In this document: positions 36,661 through 50,282 of the stretch, piece after piece
Layout: each line of letters starts with the position of its first letter
Numbering within the stretch: position 1 is the first letter of the stretch
Source: Paracyclopina nana
Lineage: Eukaryota > Arthropoda > Copepoda > Cyclopoida > Cyclopettidae
Assembly (NCBI GenBank): GCA_019096065.1
Contig: JAGUCH010000003.1
Location: 7,936,001-8,000,000, forward strand
Reading direction: 5' to 3'
Length of the DNA: 64,000 nucleotides
Made by a program: the position numbers and the translations under genes
Notes under the pieces: model-generated
The model's input: only the letters and a program-made list of their open reading frames with translations
What the model was told of the DNA's origin: nothing
The model's database searches: none

Positions 36661-38845
36661 CGACAGGTTGCAACGCTTCAAAGGTTGCGTGATTCCATAG
36701 CACCGCTTATTCATGCCCAAGGAATGTCCAAAACACTCCAAGTGACTCATTTCTCGGAAAAAAGGATTTTTTCAGTAGTTTTTTCAGGTGGATGTTTTCC
36801 AAAAATGAAGCCCCTCGGTTATTCCGCAAAATTGCCAAAATTACCGCAGATTACAGTCTTTTTTGCCAACTTCACTGCTCCTAATAGCTGCCTATTTTTG
36901 AAAGGATTTTTTAGGGGGGCTTTTGTGTGTGGGCATCTCATCCTTTTGTAGTTAGAAGACGCTAATGTTTCGTTAATTGGTCTCCGCCAAATGGCGTCGG
37001 CCATCGCAATTCACGACATCATCGTAAATAGACTTGCATTGTGATTTGCGCGGGTCGGCGCGGCGGCCAGAAATTGTCAAAAACGCCCACTGCAAAATGT
37101 GGCTCATACGAGCACCACCTTGAACAAAGCTGGCTTCGACACCTGATCCACGCAAAACTATTAAAAAGTGGAAGCAGCTTGGCCCACCGTGACCTTTTGC
37201 ATGGGTGTTGTTGCACTATTTATGAACTCTGCCGCACTGCGATGCACCCATAAAGTTCAGCCCCCCTATATTTACAACAAAAATACCAGCTCGCTCCACC
37301 TCAAGCATCGGGGTTGAAAACTGACAATTGTCCGTCGTCGAATGAATGAGGTTTTTTGGCAGCCATCCCTGGCATACGCTCTGGTGGTGGTCTTAAAATC
37401 AGTAGCCAACGATGCGCAGTGTGTCGTCTTATGCCAGAAAACCCTCAAAAAGGCCAATTAGACTAGATAATTTACAACCCAGCTTCAACGCGCAGTTGGA
37501 CGTACCGAACAAGTTCGAGCAAAAAATCATTTTCATCGGAGGATATCTATGAAAAAGCTGCTCATTTTAAAAATATTGCATATATGTGCAGAGCAAATTC
37601 AAATTATTCCCCACCTGGGGAGCAAAAGTGAAGGGAGGCTGGCTGCAATCAAATCTGTTCTAGTTACCTTTTTTAAGGACATGTCTGAAAAACCCGCCCA
37701 GTGTGTGTCATTTTCAAAAAGATTTGTCAACGTATCAAATTCTTCGGCATGAATCAGATTAATTTCATAGAACACCCTCAAGCGACGAAAATCAACGGAT
37801 TCCTTGAGCACTACAAAAAGTTGTTATTTTTCAAGTTGGGAATATGTATTAATTATATTTACAGTGCAGGGCGCTGCTCATGGACGTCGAAATTAAAATG
37901 CATGAATTAGCTATCCGTTACCAAGTTCACACTGTGAGCACATTGTAATATATTTGAATGACTTTGATTTCTTTCCCCCCTAATCGTCTTTGTGGCTTGA
38001 TTTAGCGTTGCCATGGTCTATTTTTTAACATTTCAAAGAATTACTGGCCATTTTTTACCTCCTTCCATTTTTTCTTCGGGGCTCTCGAAACGAATCCAAT
38101 ACCTACAATAAATCTTCATAAAATGAATGAACCAATAAAACCGTATTACTTCCACGATTGTTTTGAGTGCTCAAAACCAACTTGAAAAGTGCTGCAGAGC
38201 ATCAGACATTTTTCCACTTTTTGGGGACAGTAATTGCCACCTTTTTTGAGGCAAAAAAAGAGGTTGTTGTATATGTAGCAGCTTCTTTAGGGGGCAGTTT
38301 TGCGGAAAAACCGCCACCTACTAAGTTTAGACCGTGACACTCGCAAATTACCCCTAATGAGCCCTTCACCCCTGCAAAGCTGAAAATTGGCGAAATGTCT
38401 CGTAGTGCGAAAAAAGCCGTTTTAACGACAACTCGGGGAAAATTAAGGAATTCCAAAGGAACCGAAAATTGCACATAAAACTGTGCAAAACAATAGGCAC
38501 TATTTTCCGTTAAGAGACAATTGAAGAAATTCAGCCTATAGTCATATGCGAAAAAGGGAGGATTTCGTGTTTTCCCTGACGAAGCTGCCATCATGGTCAT
38601 TTTTGCTGAGAAATGTATTTGACACAAAAAATGTGTGTCACTGTCAATTTGTTCCAGCAACCAAAGCGCTAGCTGCTGCACAACAGCAGAATCAACGGAA
38701 TTTCATTTCAAGGGTTATATTGCTTCAGGCTGTAAAATAGCCTGGGATATTTGATGACAACAAGAAGTTGAGAAAAGATGTTATTCGGTCCAACACCTAA
38801 GCCTTCAGGGCTTATTCAACTGGAAAAGTAGCCAGTCAATGATCA

Positions 38846-38870
38846 GCTGCTGCTGCTGCTGCTGCTGCTG
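38846..38870. repeat. (GCT)n microsatellite
   Basis: Eight uninterrupted GCT units in the intergenic region. Confidence 0.9.
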
Positions 38871-41800
38871 TTCAAAAGCCCACACACATCAATGAACTGC
38901 TGAGCCCGACTCACCTGATAACACGATTTTTCGCACCTGGGAAAATTCCCATGAGATTTGAACGCGCGTTTTCGAATGTAGTAGTAACGTAACTTTAATG
39001 ACACACTTTGTCAACTTTGGCGGGAAAATCTGGCTTTTAACTGTTTTTATTGGTCCTAATTGGCTATTATTTGGCCAGAGTAGTAAACATGGGAAGAAAT
39101 CGAATTCGGCTACTTTTTTAGCGGGAGCAGCACATGACGAGGGTCTTCTTGGCTCTCTTTACTCGTATACTTACAAAATAGTAGCACAGTATGTAACAAC
39201 GGCTGCCGACCAAATAAATCGGTGTAATTGTAATCTTGGATTGTAATCCTTGCTTCTTAACGATCATCCCAAATTCACTGCCGGCAAAACATTATCCATG
39301 TGGGAATTTCGGCCACCTTTTCTTTATTTCACATTTTCCTTTCTTTGTTATGCAGCAAGCTTCAGACAAAACGCAACAAACCGTTGCAGGACTACTACTA
39401 CCAAGAAATATGATAATTGAGCTCAAAATGAAAAGGTGATTTAGAACACCATTGTTAAATATGGCTACATCATTCAAGACATTCAGCTGGCTCACTACTT
39501 ATACTCAATATATAGTGTACTACCACAGGGGTGGAAAAAATCGGTAATTCATGAGAATTTCCAGGATTTTTCATTTCTCATTCTGTGCACTATTTTTCTT
39601 GCTTTTTTTTAAAAAGTGAGGAATAATTGCAAGGTGCAGACTTGTTCGATTTCTACTACGACATACGCTAAATTACAGTATGCTACCCACTGCGATACGC
39701 TACTGCCGTCATATAACACACTGGGCTATAAACAATCAGAGCATTTCAAAACTTGGACAGATGCTCGCGAATCCTTATTGTTTTGCTGCACTGGCTAGAA
39801 ACGATTCACTGCAGTCTACTATATTATAGCAGGGCACTCACAAATATTTGACCGTTGAAAATTAGAAAGCTCATTTGGATGAGAGTGCCACTTTTTTGTA
39901 TCTTGTTAGCATATCGATTGGCATCAGCATACTAGTGTAAATACAAACAAATGCGTGAAATTTATTTACAAGCCATTGAATTTGAGCCCAACAATAGACG
40001 AACAATTTGGGGATGAGCCTGTCAAATCTGTATAATTTTTGGGTACTACTGCCATAGATATGACACTGTACATCATTACACACAATATCCAATCACATTA
40101 CTGTGACATTTATGAGGCACCATAAAGATGCATGGCTGTACCTAAAAAGTGCACAGTAGCAGCAGCAGCAACTGCGCTTCCCATAATCTATGGGCAGCAA
40201 AATACAGTGGCAATAATTGGAGCGTGCCAAAAGTGTGGACCTAACTTTACTGATTGGCCACGATAGCTCATTATCTTTATTTTCCATATGCAGACTGGTT
40301 TTCCTATTTTGTAAAAAATGTACTACATTATGTGAAGCAAATTGCTACAATCATATCGTTTTGCTTTGCTACGTATATGGAGATGTGGAAATGTTTTGAC
40401 AACATTGAGGGCAACTCCCTAATGCTGGAAAATTCATGCAGATTTGATCCGAATTTTCTAAATCACTGAACAATAACAGCTCGGATTTCACCCCTAGTGC
40501 TCGATTTTTTTTCAAATATTGTTGTTTTTCCATCGTCGGGAACTGTCAAAATATCGCGAGCCATCATCCAGAAAAAAGGGGATTTTTGAGCTGATCAAGT
40601 TGCTGACATTGTAGCCCGAAATGAAGCACGTGGGGGGAATTTTCCGGAAAAAATGATTCCACCTGCTTCCCAGGGGGAAAAAATAGACAAAAAAATCAGC
40701 CATAATGGAGTCTGCAATTTGTGAATGACAAGAGGCTCAATAGTAACGGCTGATCGGATTTGAGCACTTGTGCTGCTATATAACGATATGCAAAGCAGAG
40801 CATCGAGGCAGCAAAAAATGGTCTCTTGGGCTTTTTTCAATACACCCGACTTCTGAACTGCAATTCACTCTTAAAAATATTGTAGCCATTTCTAAAATAA
40901 ATAACCTCTATCAAATCAACTGTTTATACAAGAAACTGGCTAGTCTACATACAGGGCTATTTACCCCACAATTGTCTTGTTTTGACTAATTTCATGGAAA
41001 CTGTATAATTTTTTTAGTCTTCTAATGCTTGCAAATTGTAAGCATCATAGTAGCAAAAATAATCGATGGCATTACAGCTAAAATGAGTATTTTACCATAA
41101 AAACAGGTATCCTTATTTTATAGGAGAGTTCAATTTCAAATGCATTTATTACAGTGCTGAAAATTCAAGTGTAGCGAAACCGCCCTTCACTTGCTCAATG
41201 AGCGCTCGCACAAAAAAGCGAGTGCGTAAAAAAGCATGTATTTTGAAAACCTGTCAACATCCTCCATTGCATTTCAATGAGCATTTTCGCGTTATTGATT
41301 GGCATCATTTCCGGAGCGAAATGCACCGAAAAAAATCGGGCTTCGCTGAGTTGATAAAGTTGTCGTCATGGATTAGATTAATCTGATTGGGAATAAAAAT
41401 TCACGTTTATTCACAAAAGGGCTTATCTCAATGCAGCCGCGTCAGGAATTGATTTCGCCCCATTATTTTATTATGGCATCCTATTTTATTATGTCAATGC
41501 CCCTCGTCAATGTGTGTCAGCTTTTGAATTTTGAATGCCAGAATAAAAACCTGATCTCCTCGATATATCCCACTATATTTTTACGACCTCTTATTGAATA
41601 GAAGTTCATAAATATCAGCAATATTCAAACTGTGGCCATTAACGAATTCCGATGACTCAATTTGAGTACTAAATACTATTGCAGAGATCATTTAATAATT
41701 TGAAAACATAGCATATGTAGCATGGCGGTTAAAGGATATTTCTAGAGGTGGATTCCGAGTGTCATTATTGGGCTATTATTGTGTGCAAAAATGTCGAGAA

Positions 41801-42593
41801 GCAAGTCCGTTAAAATGAGCATCATTACGAGCATTATCCTGCCTGGGTGTGAAAAACAAAAGAGATTATTGCATTCTTCCACTTAAAACTCCGGTCCATC
41901 ATCATTAGCAAAAATAGCACCTCTTTTGCACACTGCTACTACTATGGTAGTGTGGGAAACAAAATGCCCATAGTTAAACCGTTTTGAAACAACGGCAGCA
42001 GCAGCAGGGACACGTAGCACACTGAGAAACATTCCAACAGCCCATAAAATCTGTCATTGCCTCAATCAGTTGCTTTAGTATGGCAGACTGATCTTTGACT
42101 CGAAGCAATTAGCTTCTGCTGAAAATCCTGCTTGTCCACTGCAATGCAGTACAATGACCAGAAATGCTCATAGCCCTTATAGTAAAATGTACAAGGATTT
42201 GCTGCCATTGCTGCTCATAATTGATCATCATCCCTGATCTGAATGCCCAATGACTAAGGCAACTGCAGCAACAATAAAAGTGCTTTTTTGCTCATCTGGG
42301 AACTCCCATTAGCATCTTAATTAAGGATTGAAACAACAACAACAATATCAGCGAAGCAGATTGTTTCACACACTTTTTTCCGCTGCAGCTCCCTGTAAAT
42401 ACAGATTGTAACGGACATGACTTGGAAAAAACTGGGCTCAGCTGTATCCACTGCAGGGACTAATTGAATATTTTGCAAAACGCTGCTGTCCCAAAAAATT
42501 TTCAAAAGAGGTGCTCACTGTTCGTGTTCAAGCGATGAAGGTTCTTGATTGATTTATGGAGGGGTAAGATGACCTGGGAAAAAAGTGAGAATA

Positions 42594-42652
42594 CAGGGTG
42601 GTCGGTTAAGGCCAGAATGCTGACAGATGTATTTGCACAGTAGGCCACCCTG
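42594..42652. mobile_element. 59-bp mariner-like relic
   Basis: CAGGGTGG at one end and CCACCCTG at the other, bounded by TA on both sides (42592-42593 and 42653-42654). TA duplication and CAGGGTG-type ends fit Tc1/mariner solo remnants. Only the ends survive. A similar end, CAGGGTGGTCC, occurs alone at about 22919-22929. Confidence 0.5.
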
Positions 42653-45600
42653 TATTATTTATGGTGCTTGCTCTTGGGAGGATTAACCTATTTAGCCTTG
42701 GCAAAGAGTCGTAAAGGTCTTTTTTTCCGCCAACACCACCATCACCACCACCAAAAAACCCTAAAAGCTCCAATTTGAAGTCATTTCAACTCTGGGGATT
42801 ATTGTCTGGTCTTGGCAAAAAGAGAGCATTTTCTCACAGAATTTTGCCGCTGTCCTTGGTAGAATTTATCATTAATTCAGCAACTGCAGAGTTATTTCAT
42901 CAGTTCATGTCAAAGCTTACGCGAGTTATATAAAGGAATTCCTGAGCCGCATTTTTGTCCCCACATTTTCTTCAAGGACAACGAAGGGCTTGTTTAGAAA
43001 AAATTCTCATGAACTGTCAACGGATGAAACCACACTCGTTCCTCCAACATTAGGAAATGCTAAATGGTCAACTACTGTTATTATCCTATAGCAAAAACAA
43101 AGTATCAACTTTTTTCTTCCATTCTTCTTCTCTCTGCCTTTGGACTTCCCAACCGTCAACGTCCATCCATAATTTTTTGCTTCATTCTTAAAGCAATAAT
43201 TGGGGGACTTTTGAAGAATTTTTCTTCCTTGCCTGGAAGCCCTGCAATTACCCAATTTGCGGCTAAAGCTGGCTGCAGCTCAGCTCTGGTCATGAATTTA
43301 TGACTTCATTATCACTCTCTGCAGCTCTCAGATAAAGATCAGCGTTTGGAATATTCAAATTTTATGTGAGAAAACAATTAACCAAGAGCTCTGAGATTAG
43401 ATTTGCTTCGGGATTCATTTCGTAATTATGTTTGGGGCCATAAATCAGTCTTTTGCACAGAGTTGCTATTTTTCATGTTGCCTAAATTATGACCTCAGAA
43501 ATGAGGCTAATAAAGGCTGTGTATGGCATTATCATTGGGTGTAATTTCTGGCAATAGCCATAAATTCCTGTCAGACTCTTTACTTTTATCCATTTTTTCA
43601 AAGGGTCAAAATTGAAATATTTTAATTGTGAATGTCCAACTGCACCTAAACATAAGGATCGGTCTTGATTTTGGGCTACTGGACTTTATCTAAATTGTGT
43701 GGACTGACCAATGAATGGAGAATGGGGACAGCATATGGTAGACGTCAGAATATTGCAGCCCAAATGTTTATGATGGCATTTATGGGTTGTAGTAACTTTT
43801 CGAACATGACGATGATAGTGGAAAAAAGGATTGCTTGAAATGAGGTCTAGTATATTCAGCCCATTGTGTGACGAATGTTTGAATTTTTTAGGGAGATTTA
43901 TGGCTTCTTTGTTATGCACGCACGTCCCTATTTATAGACAGAATTGTGCTTAATGGCAAAGATGCTGCGCTGGCAATTAAATTAATGGCCTTGGGTAATT
44001 AGTGCAGTCAAAGTGACTAATTATCCCGACTTCCAAACCTTTTGTGCCTCTGATCTATGACTATCTCTTGTCGAGACCTGGCCTGAATATCAATGGGGGC
44101 AGCAAAAGAAGAAGAGAAGATGATGCAGCGGCAAAAAATTATGAATGAATGTGATTTTTCATGCAAAAGCTGGTGGCTATCGCAAGCATAGAGGGGAAAA
44201 GTGCTCGAAATTGGACTAATTCGAGCAGAATTCCACCAGTCTTCTCTCGAAACTCCGACAACTTTGTTTGGCTTTTTATTATTGTTCGCAATCCTCTTTT
44301 GAGCCGCGCGAGGCCATAAAATGCGCGCAATAATGCTGCACGGAGCCGGGGTACTTTTTCCAGAATGACCGTGAAAACAAACAATCTTCTGTTCCTGTCA
44401 TGGGAAAAGTGGAGAGACACCACTTGATTTACAGCCGATCCTTTCACTTTTTGCAGCTCAGCTTCGCAGTAGTGTACAAAGTGGTTTGTAACATTATACG
44501 GTGCGACCCAAATATATCTCATGCGCAGTCACTCAATGCGCCATAAATACTTCCTAAAAGCCACTCGGCTTGGAGTGCCAAGAAAAGCGCTTCGTCAAAA
44601 AGCACATAATTGCATTGGCAGCTACTTTTCAGTAAAATTCCTAAGCCTTGTAGTCCAGCTTGGCTGCAACACCTGTTCAATTCAAGCCCCTTTTCCCATA
44701 AAATGTGTGATTCGGAGCACTCTACTAAAAATTCTTCACAAATTCTTCTGATGTATATAAACAGAGGACTAAATCATCATTTTTATGTTTAATCATGCTG
44801 AAGAGTTCGCAGTTTTATGGATGAGTCACTTTTGCTTTAAAAAAAGAGCTATCGCTCGAATCACTACGGCAGTACTTCTATATATGTGAAACATCATTAT
44901 TGCGGGGTCACTGTGTGATTTCAAGTTTTTGAAGGCACAGTGGGTTTGCACTGTTAAATCATACTTGACAATGGGATCAAAGAACCTCAACTAAAAGTCC
45001 CCCACCAGCCAACCATCCTCCCCACCAGCAGCTATGGGGCCAGTGTGTCTGTCGCCAATTGAAAACATCGAAGCCGGCAATGTCAAAAGCAACCGGAAAA
45101 GCAACTTTGAGCATGTAATGAATACCAATGAACTTTTCAAATGCAAGCAGTGCCGCCATTAACGCGCGGCGTTAAAGTTAAATGATCCATTTTGCCATTG
45201 CAACGGAAAGCCCCATTCATCGAGGGTCTTTCTTGAAAATGGCCGAAAAACGACTGGGATTTTTTCCCCGCTCCTGCCGCGCTTTGATCAACAAAAGCCA
45301 CCTGCTAAAAGTGTCAATTTTGAGGTGCGTCATTTGCATGCGCGCTCAATCCTATTTGCATACCGCGGAGCCACTTTTTATTGGCCTCACAATGGATTTG
45401 CGGTGGCAAAATCCGTCTTTCATCAAGGGATCACCGAAATTAGCATGAATACGGAGAGGCTCGCCAATAGAGATGACGTAGAGTGTGCAAAGTTGACGGA
45501 GCGCGGTGCATTTTAACGCCCCTGTCAACATTGACGTCCTTTTGATGAACTGTAACCAGTTTCATAATGCGCCGCATCGATTTTGATTTAAGCCCAAAGC

Positions 45601-48600
45601 AAAAACAACAAACATTTTCACGGCTGTGAGAGATCAAACTTTTGGAAAGTTTCGCTGGCATTTGCATTTTTGGCATCGTTGACACCCGATTCGAAACGCC
45701 TGTTGACCCACCCGGCCAATCGGGAATAAAAATCTGACACGCTTTTTGCCGCAAAACTGGCTCCGTGACGCCCGCAAAAAGTTTTAATGCGGTAATAAAT
45801 CCGGATGCGTTTGCTGCCAGCATTTTTTGAATAATGTCCCACCTAATTTATGTACAGTCTCCAGAAATTTATGGTTTTTCACACCCAATAACTGCCGCGC
45901 TTGCGCCTAATCAACCATAAATCTCCGGCCCAATTTTTGCCTAAAACTAAGAAGAGGGAAAAAATCGGCTTTTTGAATTCGCTCCCTTGAATCCGACAGC
46001 ATTGAACTTAATTTACGAAGTGGTTTTGTGATTTACGGCGGCTACAATGGCACTTTTTGCAGGTCAACCATGATCAATAAATGTGTCAAAACAGTTGGAT
46101 TTTCCATTGAGTGCTAGTTTCATTCAACAAATCCAGCCGACACTCGACTTCATATGGCAATAATTTTTACCTCCGCTACTACTTTTGATGGGCAATAAGT
46201 ACCACTTTAGTATTAGCAATTTGACTTGGTCCAATGAGCCCAAGACGTGAAAATCAATAAATTGCTACGTACCTCGTAACGGCACATTGACTTGGGTTCG
46301 CGTCCAAAAATCTGGACGATTTGTTGATCATGATCGAATTGTTGTTGATGCTTTTCGTGCGCGCCCGAGCTCGCGTCTCAGCTCAGCAATCTTCCAGAGA
46401 AAGGCCCAAATCAAATTTGACGGTTCGAAAAGTAATAATATCACCGTCAAAATGCTTGAAAAAGTAGAAATTAAAAAACGTTTACAAATTGCAAGGTTCT
46501 TGATTTCTAATAATCTTTTCGTAATTTTGAGACTTTAGGAATTTTCGGAATACATCGGATTTTTTGAAAATGAATGCGCCTTAAAGTTTGCGGCACGTCA
46601 TACCTAGTTCTCAGCTGAGAAGTGAGCTCATTGAGACTAACGTCTCATTTTTCTTGATCAAATCAGTTGAATTCGGAAAATTGTGCGGCGAGTGCAGCGA
46701 AAAAAGAGCAAACGTTGAAAACCTCATATCTCTACATCGGAAGGTAGGCGCAGTAATCTATTTTTTATGGGGTAAAATAATCAGGCGTTTTCCCCCTTTT
46801 TTCGATAAAAAACGTTTGCTCGATGAGGATTAGAAGTGGATAATACAAATAATGGAGAGAGTATGTAGTTTTGGGCTGAAAAGTCGCGAAAATCCCCAAG
46901 TTTTTTATCCCCCTCAGAATTGGTATTGATAACAATGCACCGTCTGATTAGGTCCAATCATCCCGAAAAAATTCGGCTAATCCTCTAGTTTTTGGGGTGA
47001 AAGAGGAACCTGCTACATTCATTGCCAGTTTTTAATGATCTCTGTGTGCACAATGGCTGAATGCTAACAGTTTTTCGGAAAAACAGCTTGAGCAAGGAGA
47101 AAACGGGCTGGAATAAAATCCAAGATTTTTTTTTTCGGGAAACAAATGAGTGGCAATCTGTTTTAACAGCCTTTTAACCCGTCAAAATTGACACCTAGCC
47201 TAATTGAAAACTACCCACTGTGCGAAAAGTCAAAAGATCAGCCATGAAAAAAGCACCTCTTTTTGTCTGACGTTGAACCTGATTTCAGTTGGAATTAGCT
47301 AAAAAATCAAAGATTTTTAAATGGAGTGGAAAACAGAGTGTCACGCAACTTTCAGTACATAAATCACCAAACTACTGTTCCAAAAGTACGAACAGATGTT
47401 ACATCATCGACATTCAAGTTTTTTTTTTTGAAAATCGATTGATTTTTTTTACTGTCATACAGAGGAATCTGCCTTTTTATCAAAAAGGCAAAGCACTGGT
47501 TAATTATAACAATAAAATTAATTTTACACAATGATAGGAATTCTATGCTGGGAGTTTTGTTGGCTGAATGTCCCACTGTGCATTGAACTATCAATTTTTT
47601 TGAGGCTCGATGACTTGCCCCAAATTGAAACAGGTCCTTAAAAAGTTACTCCTGCTTTTTTATGTCACCATCAGCTCAACCCCCAAGGGTTCATTGTGTC
47701 TGGTTTTTTTCTGAACGCAATGCTGACATGTCATGATGCATGGATTTCACTATGATGTGGAGGACGCTGGGTCAAACTGCAAGGGGAGGCGGGGTGGCTT
47801 TTCCCCAGGGGACTTTTTAGAAAGGCAGAAATTCAACTATTCCACGTTGACCCACTCCAATCTGCTTTGATACTTTTTCCTCCTTTCAAGATTTCCCTTG
47901 GGCTTTCCTGAATATTCAGTCTGGCCTGAGCTGGGGTAGGTTTTGATTGACCCCATTTTTTCTTCGCTCTTATGGCTGCATTTTGAACAAGCCTATCATT
48001 GTGCAAGTGCATAACTTAGATGGGGGGATGACATTGCACAAATGTCAGTTTTGAAACGAATTGAAAATCGAAATTTCGCGGCTAGTTAGCCATTTGTCAC
48101 AAAGTTGCTGCTGCTGCTAGTAGCTTTTTGCTGCAATTTATTCCACTACAATGGGCTCGAATTTGTGTTTCGAAACTGGAAGAAAAAAAACTTTTACTGC
48201 ATAAATCACTGTATTCTGCCTCTCTGAATGGACAATGAGGGCAATTTTTCAAGCTGTAGTAGCTTTTTGTTTCAATTGTCGCCTAAATCATTTGACCAGC
48301 TTTTTCCCACCGCTTGGCCACGACTGTGATCTGGGCGTGACCACTGTGCAAATAAAAATGTGCCTTGTTTTATTGTCAACCCCAACGGATTTTAATTTTT
48401 TGATCAAATATGCCATAGGAGTATTTCTACAACGGTTGCTGCTCTCCTATTTTTCAATAGGGATCGTTATCTGATCAATAAGTTGTCTTGTTTTTCAAAA
48501 ATTTCATCAGGATTTGATCCAATCTCGCACACTGGGCTTTATTAATTTTTTCCCTAAAAAAGCAGCCCCAATTGTTTGGTGAAGAAATAATATAATTAGT

Positions 48601-50260
48601 AAATGTTAATTATGTTGGTGTTGGCTCTTTTGACCGGTGGCTTTTCCCAGTGTGTCATTGGATTAAAGGCCACACATGTTCATTTCAATCAGGATTGACA
48701 AATTGGTCAACAATCAATCGATGTTCGATGGATCAAAAGGCATTAATCAAAAGAGAATTCAATCCTCCTCTCAGTGAGACATAAAAGGATAAACGGTGCC
48801 AACAGATTCAATTAACTCTGCTGGAAATCCATGAAAGACCCAAAAACAAATACCAGCATCAGTTAAACTAGTTATTTTGCGAATCCATCATTGCTCATTA
48901 GAAAGCTCTTTCAAGCCAAGATTGATTTCTAATTTTGGTAAATTCAATTTGCTGCGCTTTGTCTGCTGGCTCTGAGCTTAATTAGCAAGCTTCTCACACT
49001 TGATGTGATTGTTTAGTCGAGAGCATCATTAATCCATCAAGTTTCATTATATGATCAGAGACAAACGTTGGGCTTTTTTTAAGGCTTATGTTGGCCGATT
49101 GTTGGTGGGAACGACGCACAAACTTGAATGACAGATGTCGAATGCAACCCTTGATTTTATTTTTTTGGGGCCAAATTTGCACATTTCCGCGTCTCTCTCG
49201 CTTTTGTTCTATTCTCGAAAGTGCTAATTTTTTTTCGCCAACTTGGGATCAAATTATTTTTGCATTCATTCGTGCAAAATCAAGCAGATGTGACACCGGA
49301 TAGTATTACAAGCACTCACTGAAATTAATTTTGCCTCTAGAAGGTATCTGGAAAAACCTTAGCAAATTATGCTGATGTCATCATTTCGCAAGTTATGTAT
49401 TCAAATCTGGAAAAATTACCTAGCATTCGTCGTGGCCATTTCTCAGGTTTAGCAGCCGAAATTGGGGATGGATGAAAAATCGCACGATTATGAATACACT
49501 GTGTAATTTCGATGTCCTGCTCATATTTCATTCTTTACACTGTCACTGTCTACCCTACAATTTGGACACTTTTGAAAAAAGGGTTGAATTTCCTGCTCCA
49601 ATTCACAATTTTTGAGCCCCCAGGGAAATCTCTATCGACTTTTTCTCGCAGATAAGAGAATTCGAGATCGAGACTAAATAGCCAGAATTAATTCAGTTAA
49701 ATATGGTTGTCAGATCACGGTTCACGCCAGAGCATCATCTGCTCTCCTTGGTGCCTCAAAAAGGACACGTATTTGGTGGCATTTTTTGCCTTCCCCAAAA
49801 ATACACTGTGTTACTTGATATTCACTGCGTTCAAACGAGCCCTTTTGCAATGTCTCTAATCTATTTTTGCATCACGTCAAAAGTTATGTAAACAGGAAGC
49901 GAGCGTGTGTCGTGCTTTCACATTGGATGCACTTTTTATCTTGATAATTTGTTATCTGCAAAGTCCATACAATCATAGTAGCATTGTTTATTTTCAGCGT
50001 CCTTTCGCATTTTCGCAATCTTAAAAATGCATAAAAAGTAGCAGCTGAATTTATTTATTTTGGGTGGCTTCTTCCAACGCGTGCAGCATTTCTTGTGATG
50101 CTCTTAAAATGAGGGATGACAAGGCAAATGGATTAGAAAAGTGCAGAATGAATTTGCAGTTTTCCGGGCAGGTTCACTGATCCCCTGATGGTGGTGGTTG
50201 AAAGTGGACCAGTGGTTGCCCCCACCCTTTTACTCACACACAATGCGATGCTTTTGCAGG

Positions 50261-50282
50261 TGCTGCTGCTGCTGCTGCTGCT
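50261..50282. repeat. (TGC)n microsatellite
   Basis: About seven TGC units in the intergenic region. Confidence 0.9.

Noticed and set aside
44139..44522. Minus-strand frame of 127 codons
   Set aside because: Lies in a CpG-rich, GC-richer block where stops are scarce; no motif or splice support.
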